A stretch of 64,000 bases of DNA from Ignisphaera cupida. Lineage in GTDB: Archaea; Thermoproteota; Thermoprotei_A; Sulfolobales; Ignisphaeraceae. The notes beneath the pieces were generated by a model. It worked only from the letters and a program-made list of their open reading frames with translations. It did not search any database and had not been told where the DNA came from. The stretch spans positions 213,157 through 277,156 of the forward strand of contig NZ_JASNVW010000003.1 in the NCBI RefSeq assembly GCF_030186535.1. The letters run 5' to 3'. Below, piece by piece: positions 1 to 9,509 of the stretch; position 1 is the first letter of the stretch, and the number at the start of each line of letters is the position of its first letter. Made by a program: the position numbers and the translations under genes.

Positions 1-4
1 TCTG

Positions 5-2470
5 TTGAATATTGATAGTGTTAGCAAACTTGATGTTGTTTGTGGAATTAGTGTATGCAGGCTTGTTGCTGTTACTAGCAATGGTGATAGAATTGATGTT
101 GCCTATTTTACAAGAAGAAAGGAAGAGGCTTTTAGAAGATTTGCAGATGCATTTAATAGAGGATCTGAGTATGGTTTTGAGGAGAAAAAGCCTAGAGCAC
201 CATCAATAGGAACTATTAAGTGGCTTTGGAATATTCTAAGCAAATACAAAAAGGCTTTAGTAATTGGCGTATCGTCATCGCTATTACTAACATTTATAGG
301 TCTTTTACCACCATATCTAATGAAAATACTTATAGATAGTGTGTTGTTATCATCATCACCTTCAATAAGCTTATTTGTGATGATAATACTAGTACTTGTT
401 GCATCACACATTATAATAGCATTAACAACAATATATAGAGGACTTGTTCTAAGCAGGCTTGGATACAAGGTTACAGTAGATCTTTCGGAAACTCTATATC
501 GACATGTGATGAACTTGGATCTTCCACAAATAGAAGCTATTGGTGTTGGCAGACTCACCTCAAGAATAATTAACGATGTTAATAGCCTTAACTGGCTTCT
601 TGTATGGGCTATTCCAGCTATAATATCAAATAGTTTTAGCATTGTTGCAACTAGTAGTGTAATGTTTTATTTAAACACAAAGCTTGCATTATTCATACTT
701 GTTCCAACACCAGTCATAATATTGCTTATTCTCCGCTATAGAAAAAGATCTAGGTTTTTGTGGCATGCTAATTGGCGTAGAAGTTCAGAGCTCTATTCCA
801 AAATCTATGAAACAATTCCTAATTATCTTATTGTTAAATCATTTGTGAAAGAGGATTATGAAGTTCAAACATTTAGATTTCTTTTAGATAGGGTTTATGA
901 AAGTAATGTGGCAATTGCAAAACTAAATAATTGGACATGGCCTTTGCTAGGCTTTGTTCTAAATATTGCTACTGTTGGTATATGGTGGTATGGTGGTTTG
1001 CAGGTATTAAGTAGAAGAATGGAGCTTGGAACAATAACAGCATTTATATCATATGCATCGCAATTCTATGGCATTGTAAATAACCTAAGCAATCTTATTC
1101 CTGCTATGCAACAATCCCTAGTCTCAGCCGAGAGAATAAGGGAGTTGCTATCACTAACACCAAAGCTAAAAACTGGGAAGAATCTGTGCATAAATGATAT
1201 AGATACCATAATTTTTGAAAATGTGTCATTTGGATATGATCCACGAACACCAGTAATAAAGAACTTTAACCTTGTTGTTAGAAAAGGCGAGAAAATAGCA
1301 ATTGTTGGAAAAAGCGGATCTGGAAAAACAACAATTGCAAAACTATTGCTAAGATACTATGATGCCGACGAGGGTAGAATAATAGTTAATGACTATGACA
1401 TAAAAGACTTGAATCCTAAATGCTTAAGAAGTAAAGTAGCCTATGTTCCACAAGAAGTTGTTTTATTTGATGCAACAATAGGTCAAAACGTTGCCTATGG
1501 CTCAGGTAGTTACAACCCAATTGAAATTATTAAAGCCTGTAAAATAGCTATGATACATGATGAAATAGTTAAAATGCCATTTGCTTATGACACTCCACTT
1601 GGTGAAAGAGGATCTCAAGTTTCTGGTGGACAGAGACAAAGACTTGCAATTGCTAGAGCAGTGTTGCTAAATCCAAGCCTATATCTATTTGATGAAGCTA
1701 CATCAAATCTTGATGTAATAAATGAGAGAGAAGTTTTTATGACTATAATGAATGTTGCCAAAAACAAAACAACTATATTTATAACCCATAACATTTTCGA
1801 GGTTATGCTAGCTGATAAAGTAATTGTTTTAGAGAATGGGATTATTGTTGAAGAAGGGGATCCTCTAAGCCTTTTGCTAAACAAGAAATCAAAACTGTAT
1901 AACATGTTTAAAGAGCAGTTGATTAGCGATGATGTAAGAGAGATTTTAACTGTTATTGACATAGCTAAAAAGGAGCTGGATAAGAAATCACTAGAACTGA
2001 ACATAGCAAAAGCAGAAGAGGTTAAGATAACTCCTTCAAGAACATCGCAAGCCAAAGTAAACGTGGTTTATAGAGGTAAGAGCTACGCTGACGTTACACC
2101 AAAGCTTCTCTTTCCCATAACAGCTAGATATATTGTTGGTCTTTACACAGATAATCAAAGCGAGGTTTTGATAATCGATGACTATAGAAAACTAGATGAG
2201 GAATCTAAAAAAGTATTAGAAAAGGCAATATCACTTAACAACAAGGTGTTTAAGATAAAAAGCATTAGAAAAGTCGATTTCAAAGGCGACTATCTTCAAT
2301 GGGAGTTGGAAACAGACAGTGGTTTAACAACTATCGAGACTTATGGTAGAAGAAGCATAATGATATTTAAAGACAAGGTTGTTATGAAAGATAGATACGA
2401 CAACTTATTTGAGGCTTTGATTAGCGATTTAGATAATAGAAGCATTAAAATAATTGAGGAAATGCTTTAA
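5..2470 (+). CDS. ABC exporter (MsbA-like) fused to a C-terminal DUF1854 domain, probably 5'-partial
   Basis: Half-size ABC exporter: membrane segments lie at about residues 80-365, followed by a nucleotide-binding domain with Walker A GKSGSGKTT (about 437), signature SGGQRQRLAIARA and Walker B LYLFDEATSNLD. The last 150 residues match the DUF1854 pattern (FPITARYIVGLYT, then WELETDSGLTTIET), a domain known from other ABC fusions. The frame is still open at the left edge of the window and the TTG used here has no visible ribosome site, so the true start may lie outside. The transported substrate is unknown. The ABC call is secure; the DUF1854 call is good. Confidence 0.85.
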   Translation: MNIDSVSKLDVVCGISVCRLVAVTSNGDRIDVAYFTRRKEEAFRRFADAFNRGSEYGFEEKKPRAPSIGTIKWLWNILSKYKKALVIGVSSSLLLTFIGLLPPYLMKILIDSVLLSSSPSISLFVMIILVLVASHIIIALTTIYRGLVLSRLGYKVTVDLSETLYRHVMNLDLPQIEAIGVGRLTSRIINDVNSLNWLLVWAIPAIISNSFSIVATSSVMFYLNTKLALFILVPTPVIILLILRYRKRSRFLWHANWRRSSELYSKIYETIPNYLIVKSFVKEDYEVQTFRFLLDRVYESNVAIAKLNNWTWPLLGFVLNIATVGIWWYGGLQVLSRRMELGTITAFISYASQFYGIVNNLSNLIPAMQQSLVSAERIRELLSLTPKLKTGKNLCINDIDTIIFENVSFGYDPRTPVIKNFNLVVRKGEKIAIVGKSGSGKTTIAKLLLRYYDADEGRIIVNDYDIKDLNPKCLRSKVAYVPQEVVLFDATIGQNVAYGSGSYNPIEIIKACKIAMIHDEIVKMPFAYDTPLGERGSQVSGGQRQRLAIARAVLLNPSLYLFDEATSNLDVINEREVFMTIMNVAKNKTTIFITHNIFEVMLADKVIVLENGIIVEEGDPLSLLLNKKSKLYNMFKEQLISDDVREILTVIDIAKKELDKKSLELNIAKAEEVKITPSRTSQAKVNVVYRGKSYADVTPKLLFPITARYIVGLYTDNQSEVLIIDDYRKLDEESKKVLEKAISLNNKVFKIKSIRKVDFKGDYLQWELETDSGLTTIETYGRRSIMIFKDKVVMKDRYDNLFEALISDLDNRSIKIIEEML

Positions 2471-2507
2471 GCAACAAAATCTCTAAAATCTTGCATACCC
2501 AACTAAT

Positions 2508-3218
2508 TCAATGAGCAAACCAAAGGAATGCAACTACTCCAAATACTGCTAAGGTGATTTGAGCTAGAACTGTTTTTCTGCTGTATATTGGTTTTGGTGC
2601 ATATCTAAATTGCTTTAGGTAAACCCCTTCGCTAAATTGTGTAACAATTTCATCACCTCTAATGAAAAGCATTGCCAGGGTTTTCCAAGTTTTTTCCTTT
2701 TTCAACCCATGAATATATAGCATTTCACTTGATTCTTTCAGCAACTGAGATGCTATTCTCCAAAAATATTCTATTGCAAGCGACGTTGCTGTTGAGAATT
2801 TGCTCACAAGATAACACAGCTCTGAAATGTTTAGTGTGTGTATAAGTGTGAACACTATTAACGATCCTATCTCTGCTCTCATAAAAACATCTATAAATGA
2901 TGCTGGGTTTAGGAGCCCTTTCCCAGAGAGTGTGTATAGAAGGTTTGTTAGCCCCATCCATGTAGCTGGAACCAGCGAAACCAGAGCAGCATAAGCCAAA
3001 GCTTTTGCAATGCCAAAAACAATGTAGAATGTTGAGATTGCTGCAAGTATTGGTATTGATACAACAGGATTTTTTATTGTTATGTAAAGCGAGAGAATAG
3101 TGAATGCTAACTGAATTGCTGTAGAGCCTTTTCGAGCTTCAACAAAACCATAGAGAAATAGTGATCTAAGCAGTAATAGCACTATTCTTGAAAAAACCTT
3201 TGAAAAGCTCATGAACAC
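2508..3218 (-). CDS. ECF transporter transmembrane (T) component, EcfT-like
   Basis: 236-residue polytopic protein that would couple the ATPases to the substrate-binding S component. The N-terminal half is hydrophobic with about five membrane segments. A cytosolic coupling region follows (around EMLYIHGLKKEKTWKTLA and QFSEGVYLKQFRY), then a last C-terminal helix. It is the third gene of an S-ATPase-T operon read leftward; its ATG overlaps the end of the ATPase gene by about 10 bases. The classical Ala-Arg-Gly coupling signatures are only loosely recognisable, so identity rests partly on the operon. Confidence 0.8.
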   Translation of the reverse strand: MFMSFSKVFSRIVLLLLRSLFLYGFVEARKGSTAIQLAFTILSLYITIKNPVVSIPILAAISTFYIVFGIAKALAYAALVSLVPATWMGLTNLLYTLSGKGLLNPASFIDVFMRAEIGSLIVFTLIHTLNISELCYLVSKFSTATSLAIEYFWRIASQLLKESSEMLYIHGLKKEKTWKTLAMLFIRGDEIVTQFSEGVYLKQFRYAPKPIYSRKTVLAQITLAVFGVVAFLWFAH

Positions 3219-4504
3219 ACACCTATAATCTTAGTTGCAACATGTTCTATTTCAGCACCGTGACTAGCAACAACAATTGCTGAGCCACGTTCTCGAAGCA
3301 TTGTTAAAAGCTTTAAAATGGCTATTGCATTCCAAGGATCTAAACCAACTGTTGGCTCATCAATTAACAGGGCCTTGGGTTGTTTAATAAATGCTGAGGC
3401 TATTGCTAATCTTCTTCTCTCACCACTACTCAGAAAAGCTATTGGAGTATTCAAAACATTTTCCAAGCCGGCAATTCTAGCTATTTCAACATTCCACTGA
3501 ATTTCATCACCAGCTGTAGGATTTGATATGTAATGTAAGGGGTTTTCTGGCACAAGCTGAATGCCTTTAGCATACTTCTTGACAATGCCTTTACTAGGCT
3601 TTAGAACTCCTGCCAAAATTTTTAATAGTGTTGACTTGCCCTTTCCAGAAGAGCCTCTAAGCCAAACAAGTTCTCCTGAGAAGACAGTAAATGAAATGTT
3701 TTTCAATATGTACTCTGGTGAGTCAGGATATTTAAACCACAAATTATTAACCTCAAATATCTTGTTTTCCCCAATACCTGTTTTATCAATGTTCCTTAGC
3801 ATTTCTTTAAGTTTTTTAAAGTCCTCGTATACAGGTGTTTGAATAGGGTCTTCAAATAATGTTCCAACTCCATTCTCGATGTAAAGAACCTTGTCTATTA
3901 TGCCACGCCACGTAAAAACATCGTGATCAACAACAATAACTGTGACACCACATTCTGAAGCAACTTTAATAGCGTCAATAACATTCTTCACAGATTCTTT
4001 ATCAAGATAAGACGTTATTTCATCTATTAACACAATCTTCGCATTGGACACCAGCGCTTCTAGAAGAGCTATTCTCTGTGCTTCTCCAGCACTAAGATTC
4101 ATTGCAGAATCAAACAACTTGTTGTAAACCCCAATTCTTCTAGCAATCTCCTCTACAACATCAATACTAACACCACTATTCTTAAACATTATATCCATTA
4201 TTGGATAAGGAGATGATATTGAATACCACGGTTCTTGAGAAACATAATAAAGGTATTTTGATGCTTTATAAGCATCATTAATATGTTCACCATAGACTGT
4301 TACAGCTCCTTGCACATGTAAATTATATAACTCTCTAGCAATACCCACTATACTTCTCAACAGGGTTGTTTTTCCAGAGCCCGATCTTCCAACAACTAAA
4401 AGCTTTTCGCCTTCACTAAGAGAAAAACTTATGTTTTTTAAAATTATTTTTGTAGATGATTTAACAAAAAGGTTTCTAACCTCTAGAGCCTCTGGCTTTT
4501 TCAA
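3209..4504 (-). CDS. ECF transporter ATPase with two fused nucleotide-binding domains
   Basis: Tandem ABC ATPase (431 residues) that powers vitamin uptake and replaces the usual EcfA1/EcfA2 pair. First half: Walker A GRSGSGKTT, signature LSAGEAQRIALLEAL, Walker B IVLIDEIT. Second half: Walker A RGSSGKGKST, signature LSSGERRRLAIA, Walker B ALLIDEPTVGLD. The first Walker B is followed by SYLDKESV, so both sites look competent. The gene overlaps the S gene upstream by 29 bases and the T gene downstream, indicating one polycistron. Confidence 0.88.
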   Translation of the reverse strand: MKKPEALEVRNLFVKSSTKIILKNISFSLSEGEKLLVVGRSGSGKTTLLRSIVGIARELYNLHVQGAVTVYGEHINDAYKASKYLYYVSQEPWYSISSPYPIMDIMFKNSGVSIDVVEEIARRIGVYNKLFDSAMNLSAGEAQRIALLEALVSNAKIVLIDEITSYLDKESVKNVIDAIKVASECGVTVIVVDHDVFTWRGIIDKVLYIENGVGTLFEDPIQTPVYEDFKKLKEMLRNIDKTGIGENKIFEVNNLWFKYPDSPEYILKNISFTVFSGELVWLRGSSGKGKSTLLKILAGVLKPSKGIVKKYAKGIQLVPENPLHYISNPTAGDEIQWNVEIARIAGLENVLNTPIAFLSSGERRRLAIASAFIKQPKALLIDEPTVGLDPWNAIAILKLLTMLRERGSAIVVASHGAEIEHVATKIIGVCS

Positions 4505-5246
4505 TGAATTGCACCAGTGGATATGCCAAGACTATGCCAGCTACAAACTGCCCTATATTTACAGGTATTTCAAATATTGCGGCTATGGATTCTCTATGGA
4601 GTATAACTGGATTTGAAACAAAATATTCATAAAGAAAATACCCTGTAACCATTATCAGTCCACCAACAGCCATGGAAACAACATATGGCTTGCCCCACAC
4701 AAAAATAGATGTCAATGCGATAACAATGAATAGAACTGCTATAATAACCCACGCTATTGGCGGTAAAAACACTTTGAGATTTGGTATTGGCATGGAAATT
4801 CCAAAAACTGTTGTTGGCGTCCATGAAAACTCAATAGCAACAACTCCCACACCAAAAGACAAAGCCACAACAACATATGTTAAAACAGCTGCTAAAACCA
4901 CAGCAACAATTCTAATAATGTTAACAACACCTTTGCTTTGTGGTTTTAAGCGAAGCCACTTAATAAGCTTTGCCACAACAAATCCTTCTGAAAACTTTAT
5001 AACAAATGTTGCTGGCGCGAAATACCAGTAACCCAAAACCATATCAGCTAAAGCTGGTCCTAAGCCAGATGCTATTGCAACTATGAGTGGTTGAGCCATG
5101 AAAGCTATTGTGTATATCGCTGCCTCACCTAGGTTAAAGTATCCACCAGTTGCTGGTGTTTCAACTGTTAAAAGCACTGTTGCAATAAAAGTTATAATTG
5201 TGTAAACAACAACTCTAACAACGTTTTCCAGCTTTGTGCTGGTCAT
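4476..5246 (-). CDS. ECF transporter S component (substrate-binding membrane protein)
   Basis: 256-residue membrane protein with about six hydrophobic segments. Near the N terminus it has a conserved-looking GGYFNLGEAAIYTIAFM stretch, then GLGPALADMVLGYWYFAPATFVIKF, typical of the archaeal ECF S family annotated as riboflavin-type or of unknown vitamin specificity. It is first in an operon with its own ATPase and T subunit. The substrate cannot be read from sequence. A dedicated S-A-T operon argues for a single-substrate (group I) ECF system. Confidence 0.8.
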   Translation of the reverse strand: MTSTKLENVVRVVVYTIITFIATVLLTVETPATGGYFNLGEAAIYTIAFMAQPLIVAIASGLGPALADMVLGYWYFAPATFVIKFSEGFVVAKLIKWLRLKPQSKGVVNIIRIVAVVLAAVLTYVVVALSFGVGVVAIEFSWTPTTVFGISMPIPNLKVFLPPIAWVIIAVLFIVIALTSIFVWGKPYVVSMAVGGLIMVTGYFLYEYFVSNPVILHRESIAAIFEIPVNIGQFVAGIVLAYPLVQFIEKARGSRG

Positions 5247-5292
5247 AGCATCGCCATGTCTATTAAAAACATATGATTCAATATATAAGCTT

Positions 5293-5317
5293 TAATCGAA
5301 GTATCTAATCGAAGTAT
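5293..5317. repeat. Two tandem copies of a 12-base repeat upstream of the ECF operon
   Basis: TAATCGAAGTAT occurs at 5293-5304 and again at 5306-5317, one base apart. The pair lies about 50 bases upstream of the ECF S start (minus strand), next to an AT-rich TATA-like stretch (5280-5290). A repressor or activator site is possible but unproven. Confidence 0.5.
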
Positions 5318-5393
5318 GTAAGTAGAGAAAATTATGTTGTGAAAACGTGTTTATAACATATTATCAGCTTAAAAAAGTTATTGTGATAATGTC

Positions 5394-5645
5394 ATGAAAC
5401 TAAGTTATAGATTGAAAGATGTTATAGCCTATTTAACAACAGTACTATCCCCAGTTATTACATTGATAAAAATCGATTTTATAAAAAGTAATGTGGCATT
5501 CATCTTAAACTTTTTGTATTCAGATCCAATGCTAAAGGCTTTAACATATCTACTTTTGATTTCCATAATCAATTCCTTTTTGATATTAGGCTTAGGCATA
5601 GTTGCTCTAATCAAAAAATTGAATAAGCCCTTTTCTAGGTTATAG
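5394..5645 (+). CDS. Small two-helix membrane protein of unknown function
   Basis: 83 residues with an ATG start and a TATA-like TTTATAACAT about 40 bases upstream. Two hydrophobic segments are visible (about residues 10-25 and 45-70), followed by a basic tail ending KKLNKPFSRL. It sits between the ECF operon (divergent) and the ParA gene (same strand, 49 bases later). I do not recognise a family. It could be a small membrane partner of the ParA-like ATPase, which is speculation from position only. Confidence 0.45.
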   Translation: MKLSYRLKDVIAYLTTVLSPVITLIKIDFIKSNVAFILNFLYSDPMLKALTYLLLISIINSFLILGLGIVALIKKLNKPFSRL

Positions 5646-5693
5646 AATAAGAAAAGTTTAATAATTTTTTAAGAGTTGATAAATTTGTGTTGA

Positions 5694-6584
5694 GTGGTTT
5701 TTGTGCCAAGGGTTGTTGCTATTGCAAACTATAAGGGGGGTGTTGGAAAAACAACTTTAGCAAGTGTTATAGCCGCAACATTATCTGAAAGATTTGGAAG
5801 ACGTGTTTTGATTGTTGATGCTGATCCACAGGCTAACATCACAGAGGTTTTTATCCCTCCCACAAGTTTTGAAAAGCTTCTTGGTTTTTCGAAAACTCAT
5901 CAGAAGGTTTTTTCTATTGAGTGGATAGCTGGTTCTGGAGAACCTGTCATTTACAGAGTTAGTGATAACTTAGCAGTTATTCCTTCAAAGCCTGAGTATA
6001 TCGGCTTAGCCAAATATGTTATAGTTCCTGCTGAGAGAATATATAGTCTCAGAAATGATGTTGATCAAAAGCTTTCAGAATTTGAATATGTAATCCTAGA
6101 TCTTCCACCACAAATGTATGGATTGATAGGGCCTTTAATAAAAATGGCTGATGCACTAATATCACCTGTAACCAAAACAAGTTTTGCTTTAACAGCTCTC
6201 TACTATCTAATTAGAGATATTAGGGGTACCCCCCCAAATGATAAACCACCATTTATTGGAGCTGTTTTGACTAGGTTTAGAACTATTGAGAAAATCAATA
6301 TAGATATTTATAGAAGAAGAACAAAAAGGATTGTAGAAGAGGCCTACTCATCATATGGTATGAAGTGGGAGCTCGAGGGAAAAATACCTTCCCCAGTTTT
6401 TGAAAATGTGTTTTTTGCACATCCAAAGTTAGCAGATATAAGAGCTTTGCCTTTTGATCCTAGCGAAAATGTTAGGCTTTTAAGAGTTTTGAGAGGAAGA
6501 GTCAAATATGCTCCTAGCATAATATCTTTTGTAGAGCCCTTGGTTAAAGAAGTTGAGCATAGGGTTAGCAAAGCATTGGAGTAG
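5694..6584 (+). CDS. ParA/Soj-family ATPase
   Basis: 296-residue P-loop ATPase of the ParA/MinD class. It has a deviant Walker A NYKGGVGKTT at about residues 12-21, switch I region DADPQANITEVF, and Walker B YVILDLPPQ. The C-terminal half is longer than the shortest archaeal ParA proteins. No ParB-like gene or obvious parS repeat is adjacent, so it may act in chromosome segregation or in positioning another complex. The start is GTG at 5694; a second GTG three codons on is an alternative. It ends next to the convergent nitroreductase gene. Confidence 0.85.
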   Translation: MVFVPRVVAIANYKGGVGKTTLASVIAATLSERFGRRVLIVDADPQANITEVFIPPTSFEKLLGFSKTHQKVFSIEWIAGSGEPVIYRVSDNLAVIPSKPEYIGLAKYVIVPAERIYSLRNDVDQKLSEFEYVILDLPPQMYGLIGPLIKMADALISPVTKTSFALTALYYLIRDIRGTPPNDKPPFIGAVLTRFRTIEKINIDIYRRRTKRIVEEAYSSYGMKWELEGKIPSPVFENVFFAHPKLADIRALPFDPSENVRLLRVLRGRVKYAPSIISFVEPLVKEVEHRVSKALE

Positions 6585-7130
6585 CTATGGCAATGGATTA
6601 CCAAAAGAGTTTAGATATGCTATATCCCTAAGCTCTTTTCTAGGCCTTGGATAAGGAATCTCAGCAGGATATCCCATTGCAATCATAGCAATTGGTATGT
6701 AGCTACTTGGCAAGTTGAGAATTCTTTGAATATCTTCCACATTCCTAAGTGTGTGTATCCATACAGTGCCAAGCCCATGCGCATGAGCAGCTAGAATTAT
6801 GTACATTGCAGCATTTGCGCAATCAATATGGAATGAGTCAGGTGATTCATTCTTGTTACATGCCACCACAATACATATTGGAGCTTCCTCCAATGGATAT
6901 GCCCATTTATGAATTTTTGCAAGCTTGTTTTTAACAACAGAGTCTGTAACAACAATGAATATCCAGGGCTGTTTATTCCAAGCGCTTGGAGCATATCGAG
7001 CAACATCTAGAATTTTCTTCACAAGATCAATTGGAATAGACTCTTGCTTAAACCTTCTAACGCTTCTTCTACTAAGCAAAAATTTTATAAGTGTCTCACT
7101 ATTCACAGACAATTTAACCACTTGCCACAT
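6585..7130 (-). CDS. Nitroreductase-family FMN-dependent oxidoreductase
   Basis: 181 residues, the usual length for a compact nitroreductase. The FMN-binding N terminus SRRSVRRFK is followed by ARYAPSAWNKQPW, and a later segment AAHAHGLGTVWIHT matches the family's second FMN region; the C terminus MGYPAEIPYPRPRK is also typical. The physiological substrate is unknown. It is a single gene, convergent with the ParA gene at the very next base and divergent from the small gene at 7198. Confidence 0.85.
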   Translation of the reverse strand: MWQVVKLSVNSETLIKFLLSRRSVRRFKQESIPIDLVKKILDVARYAPSAWNKQPWIFIVVTDSVVKNKLAKIHKWAYPLEEAPICIVVACNKNESPDSFHIDCANAAMYIILAAHAHGLGTVWIHTLRNVEDIQRILNLPSSYIPIAMIAMGYPAEIPYPRPRKELRDIAYLNSFGNPLP

Positions 7131-7197
7131 AATTTAGTGGTATATATCGAAATAAGAGCTTATAGTTGCTAGAGACACTGTTTAGAGGTGTGGCTAT

Positions 7198-7578
7198 GTG
7201 AAGAGAAAAAGTATTTTTGTATCTGCTGATGGTGTTAGAATAGCTATTGAAATAGATAGTATCGAGAGAACAGCTTTCTTCAATCTCTATGGATTAGATG
7301 TGTGCACATCCAAATATAGAATGATTAGACTTCTGGATTTGTTGAATAGTCTCAGAGCATACATAGCATTGTATAAAACACCTAGTAAAAGATTTGATAG
7401 TGGATGCATAACTATTTTAAGTGAAGACACTGCTGGATGGAGTATTATAAAAAATTTGTGTAATGAAAAAGGTCTTAACAGTGATGAGGAGTGTATTCAC
7501 CATGTACTAGACATAATAACTCAGTTTATTCACGATATAATATCCTTTCAGTGGATAGAAATGGGATCTGTAGCGTGA
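7198..7578 (+). CDS. Conserved-looking hypothetical protein, 126 residues
   Basis: No family recognised. It starts at GTG 7198, preceded by GAGGTG (7185-7190), a good ribosome site. The protein looks soluble, with a beta-rich N terminus (SIFVSADGVRIAIEI) and a helical C terminus. Five cysteines are present, including CTSKY and CNEKGLNSDEECIHH, so disulfides or metal binding are possible. It ends 6 bases before the LysE exporter gene and is probably co-transcribed with it. Confidence 0.6.
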   Translation: MKRKSIFVSADGVRIAIEIDSIERTAFFNLYGLDVCTSKYRMIRLLDLLNSLRAYIALYKTPSKRFDSGCITILSEDTAGWSIIKNLCNEKGLNSDEECIHHVLDIITQFIHDIISFQWIEMGSVA

Positions 7579-7584
7579 TGTTTA

Positions 7585-8232
7585 ATGGATAAAATAGTTT
7601 CGCTTGCTCTTCAAACAATTATGGTAACACCATCAGGAGCCTTGAGCCCAGGCCCACTAACAATTGCAACAATGTCCATTGGTGTGAAATCTGGTTGGAG
7701 AGGTGGTGCCCTGGTTGCCTTGGGTCACATGCTTTTCGAGTTTCCATATATTTTAGCACTTACAACAATGTTTAGTGAAGTGAATAGAATTTTGTCAACA
7801 TCTATTGGCAATGTCATAGCTGTTGCTGGAGTCATTATAATACTGTATTTTGCTTATATGCTTCTAAGAGATGCTGCAAAGGGTTTTAATCTAGCTACTA
7901 GAAAATCGCATTTCTATGGCAATCCAATTGTTGTAGGCTTTTTCTTTACAGCATTAAACGTATTCTTTCTACTGTGGTGGATTAGTATAGGAATGACATT
8001 GATTTCAACTATAGCCTCTCTTGGAATTTTCTCAATACTTGTTATGTACCCTGCTCATGTTTGGATGGATTTTTTATGGCTTATGGCGGTTGCTGAAGCC
8101 ACTAAAAAGGGATCTAAACTTCTTAGTGAAAAAGGTTATAGAGTTATGCTAGGCTTTTTCGGATTGCTTTTAATAATCTTTGCAGTAAACATTGTTTTAA
8201 AGAGGTTCGCAGGATTGTCAATAATACCCTAA
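7585..8232 (+). CDS. LysE/RhtB-family amino-acid exporter
   Basis: 215-residue protein with six predicted membrane segments. The N-terminal TPSGALSPGPLTIATMSIGVKSGWRGG contains the family hallmark S/PGP-x-G-x-x-GWRxG pattern. The substrate is presumably an amino acid or other small metabolite. It lies 6 bases after the small gene at 7198 and upstream of trpS, separated from the latter by a short gap with its own TATA-like CCTTTATAACC. Confidence 0.85.
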   Translation: MDKIVSLALQTIMVTPSGALSPGPLTIATMSIGVKSGWRGGALVALGHMLFEFPYILALTTMFSEVNRILSTSIGNVIAVAGVIIILYFAYMLLRDAAKGFNLATRKSHFYGNPIVVGFFFTALNVFFLLWWISIGMTLISTIASLGIFSILVMYPAHVWMDFLWLMAVAEATKKGSKLLSEKGYRVMLGFFGLLLIIFAVNIVLKRFAGLSIIP

Positions 8233-8289
8233 ACCTTTATAACCCTGGCTAAATCTTCATTAGTATTAGCAAGTTGGTGATGAGCTTTT

Positions 8290-9456
8290 GTGGAAATAGA
8301 GGAAATTCATATAACTCCATGGGAGGCAGAGGCTTTTGTAGATTATGAAAGACTTGTAAAGATTTTTGGTGCAAAACCGTTAACGGATAGAGAAGTTGAT
8401 ATGCTAGCAAATGTTGCTGGAGAAGTTCATGTAATGATTAGGAGAAGAGTGTTCTATTCTCACAGAGATTTTGACATATTTTTAGAGGCATACAAATCTG
8501 GAAGAAGATGTGCTTTATATACTGGCAGAGGTCCATCGGGACATACACATCTTGGTCACATTCTTCCATGGATATTTACAAAGTGGTTGCAGGATAAACT
8601 TGGACTAGAGCTATTCTTTCAAATGACTGACGATGAGAAGTATTGGCATAGTGAATCAGGGTCTCTGGAAGAGTTCAATAGCTTAGCATATGAAAACATT
8701 CTTGACCTAGCTGCTCTTGGCTTAGACCCATCGAAAACCCATGTCATTATCGATTCTGAGGATATTAGCTATTTATATCCAATAGCTATAAAAATTGCTA
8801 AGAAAATCACATATTCCACACAAAAAGCATCATTTGGATTTACAGACTCAACAAACATTGGAATGATCTACTACCCAGTTCTTCAAATGGCTGTAGCATT
8901 TCTACCATCAGAACTATACAGAGACCAGGTAATGGTTTTAATTCCTGCCGGAATAGACCAGGATCCATACTGGAGACTCACAAGAGATATTGCACCATCG
9001 CTTAACTATCCAAAACCAGCTCAGATACATAACAAGCTTCTTCCAGGACTTGGAATAGGAGGAAAAATGTCTTCATCAAAACCAGAAACGGCAATATATA
9101 CAACAGATCCACCTGATGTAGCAAAGCAAAAAATAATGAAGGCATTTACAGGAGGTCAGCCAACAGCACAACTGCAGAGAAAGTATGGGGGTAATCCAGA
9201 TGCTTGCCCTATTTACAAAATGTATGAAATGCTTTTTGAAGATGATGATAAAAAGCTTTTAGATAGATACAATGCATGTAAAACAGGCAATTTATTATGT
9301 GGGGAATGCAAAGCTGAGCTAGCAGAAAGAGTGGCAAAATTTTTAATTAATCACCAGGAAAGAAGAGGAAAGGCTTTGAACTATGTAGAGAAGTATTTAA
9401 TTAGACACAAATTTGATGTGCCAAAGGTTAGAAACCCAAACCGTAACACAAAATAA
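8290..9456 (+). CDS. trpS: Tryptophanyl-tRNA synthetase (archaeal type)
   Basis: Class I synthetase of 388 residues that charges tRNA-Trp. The HIGH-type motif is GPSGHTHLGH (residues 81-90) and the KMSKS-type loop is GGKMSSSKPE, about residue 258. The tryptophan pocket region QMTDDEKYW matches archaeal/eukaryotic TrpRS rather than the bacterial form. The start is GTG with the purine-rich GGTGATGAG just upstream. A CxxC-like CKTGNLLCGEC near residue 340 is typical of the archaeal enzymes. Confidence 0.95.
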   Translation: MEIEEIHITPWEAEAFVDYERLVKIFGAKPLTDREVDMLANVAGEVHVMIRRRVFYSHRDFDIFLEAYKSGRRCALYTGRGPSGHTHLGHILPWIFTKWLQDKLGLELFFQMTDDEKYWHSESGSLEEFNSLAYENILDLAALGLDPSKTHVIIDSEDISYLYPIAIKIAKKITYSTQKASFGFTDSTNIGMIYYPVLQMAVAFLPSELYRDQVMVLIPAGIDQDPYWRLTRDIAPSLNYPKPAQIHNKLLPGLGIGGKMSSSKPETAIYTTDPPDVAKQKIMKAFTGGQPTAQLQRKYGGNPDACPIYKMYEMLFEDDDKKLLDRYNACKTGNLLCGECKAELAERVAKFLINHQERRGKALNYVEKYLIRHKFDVPKVRNPNRNTK

Positions 9457-9509
9457 TGTTATAATCAAAAGCTCAGATGCATCACCGTATTACAGCAAAT
9501 CATGTATTA

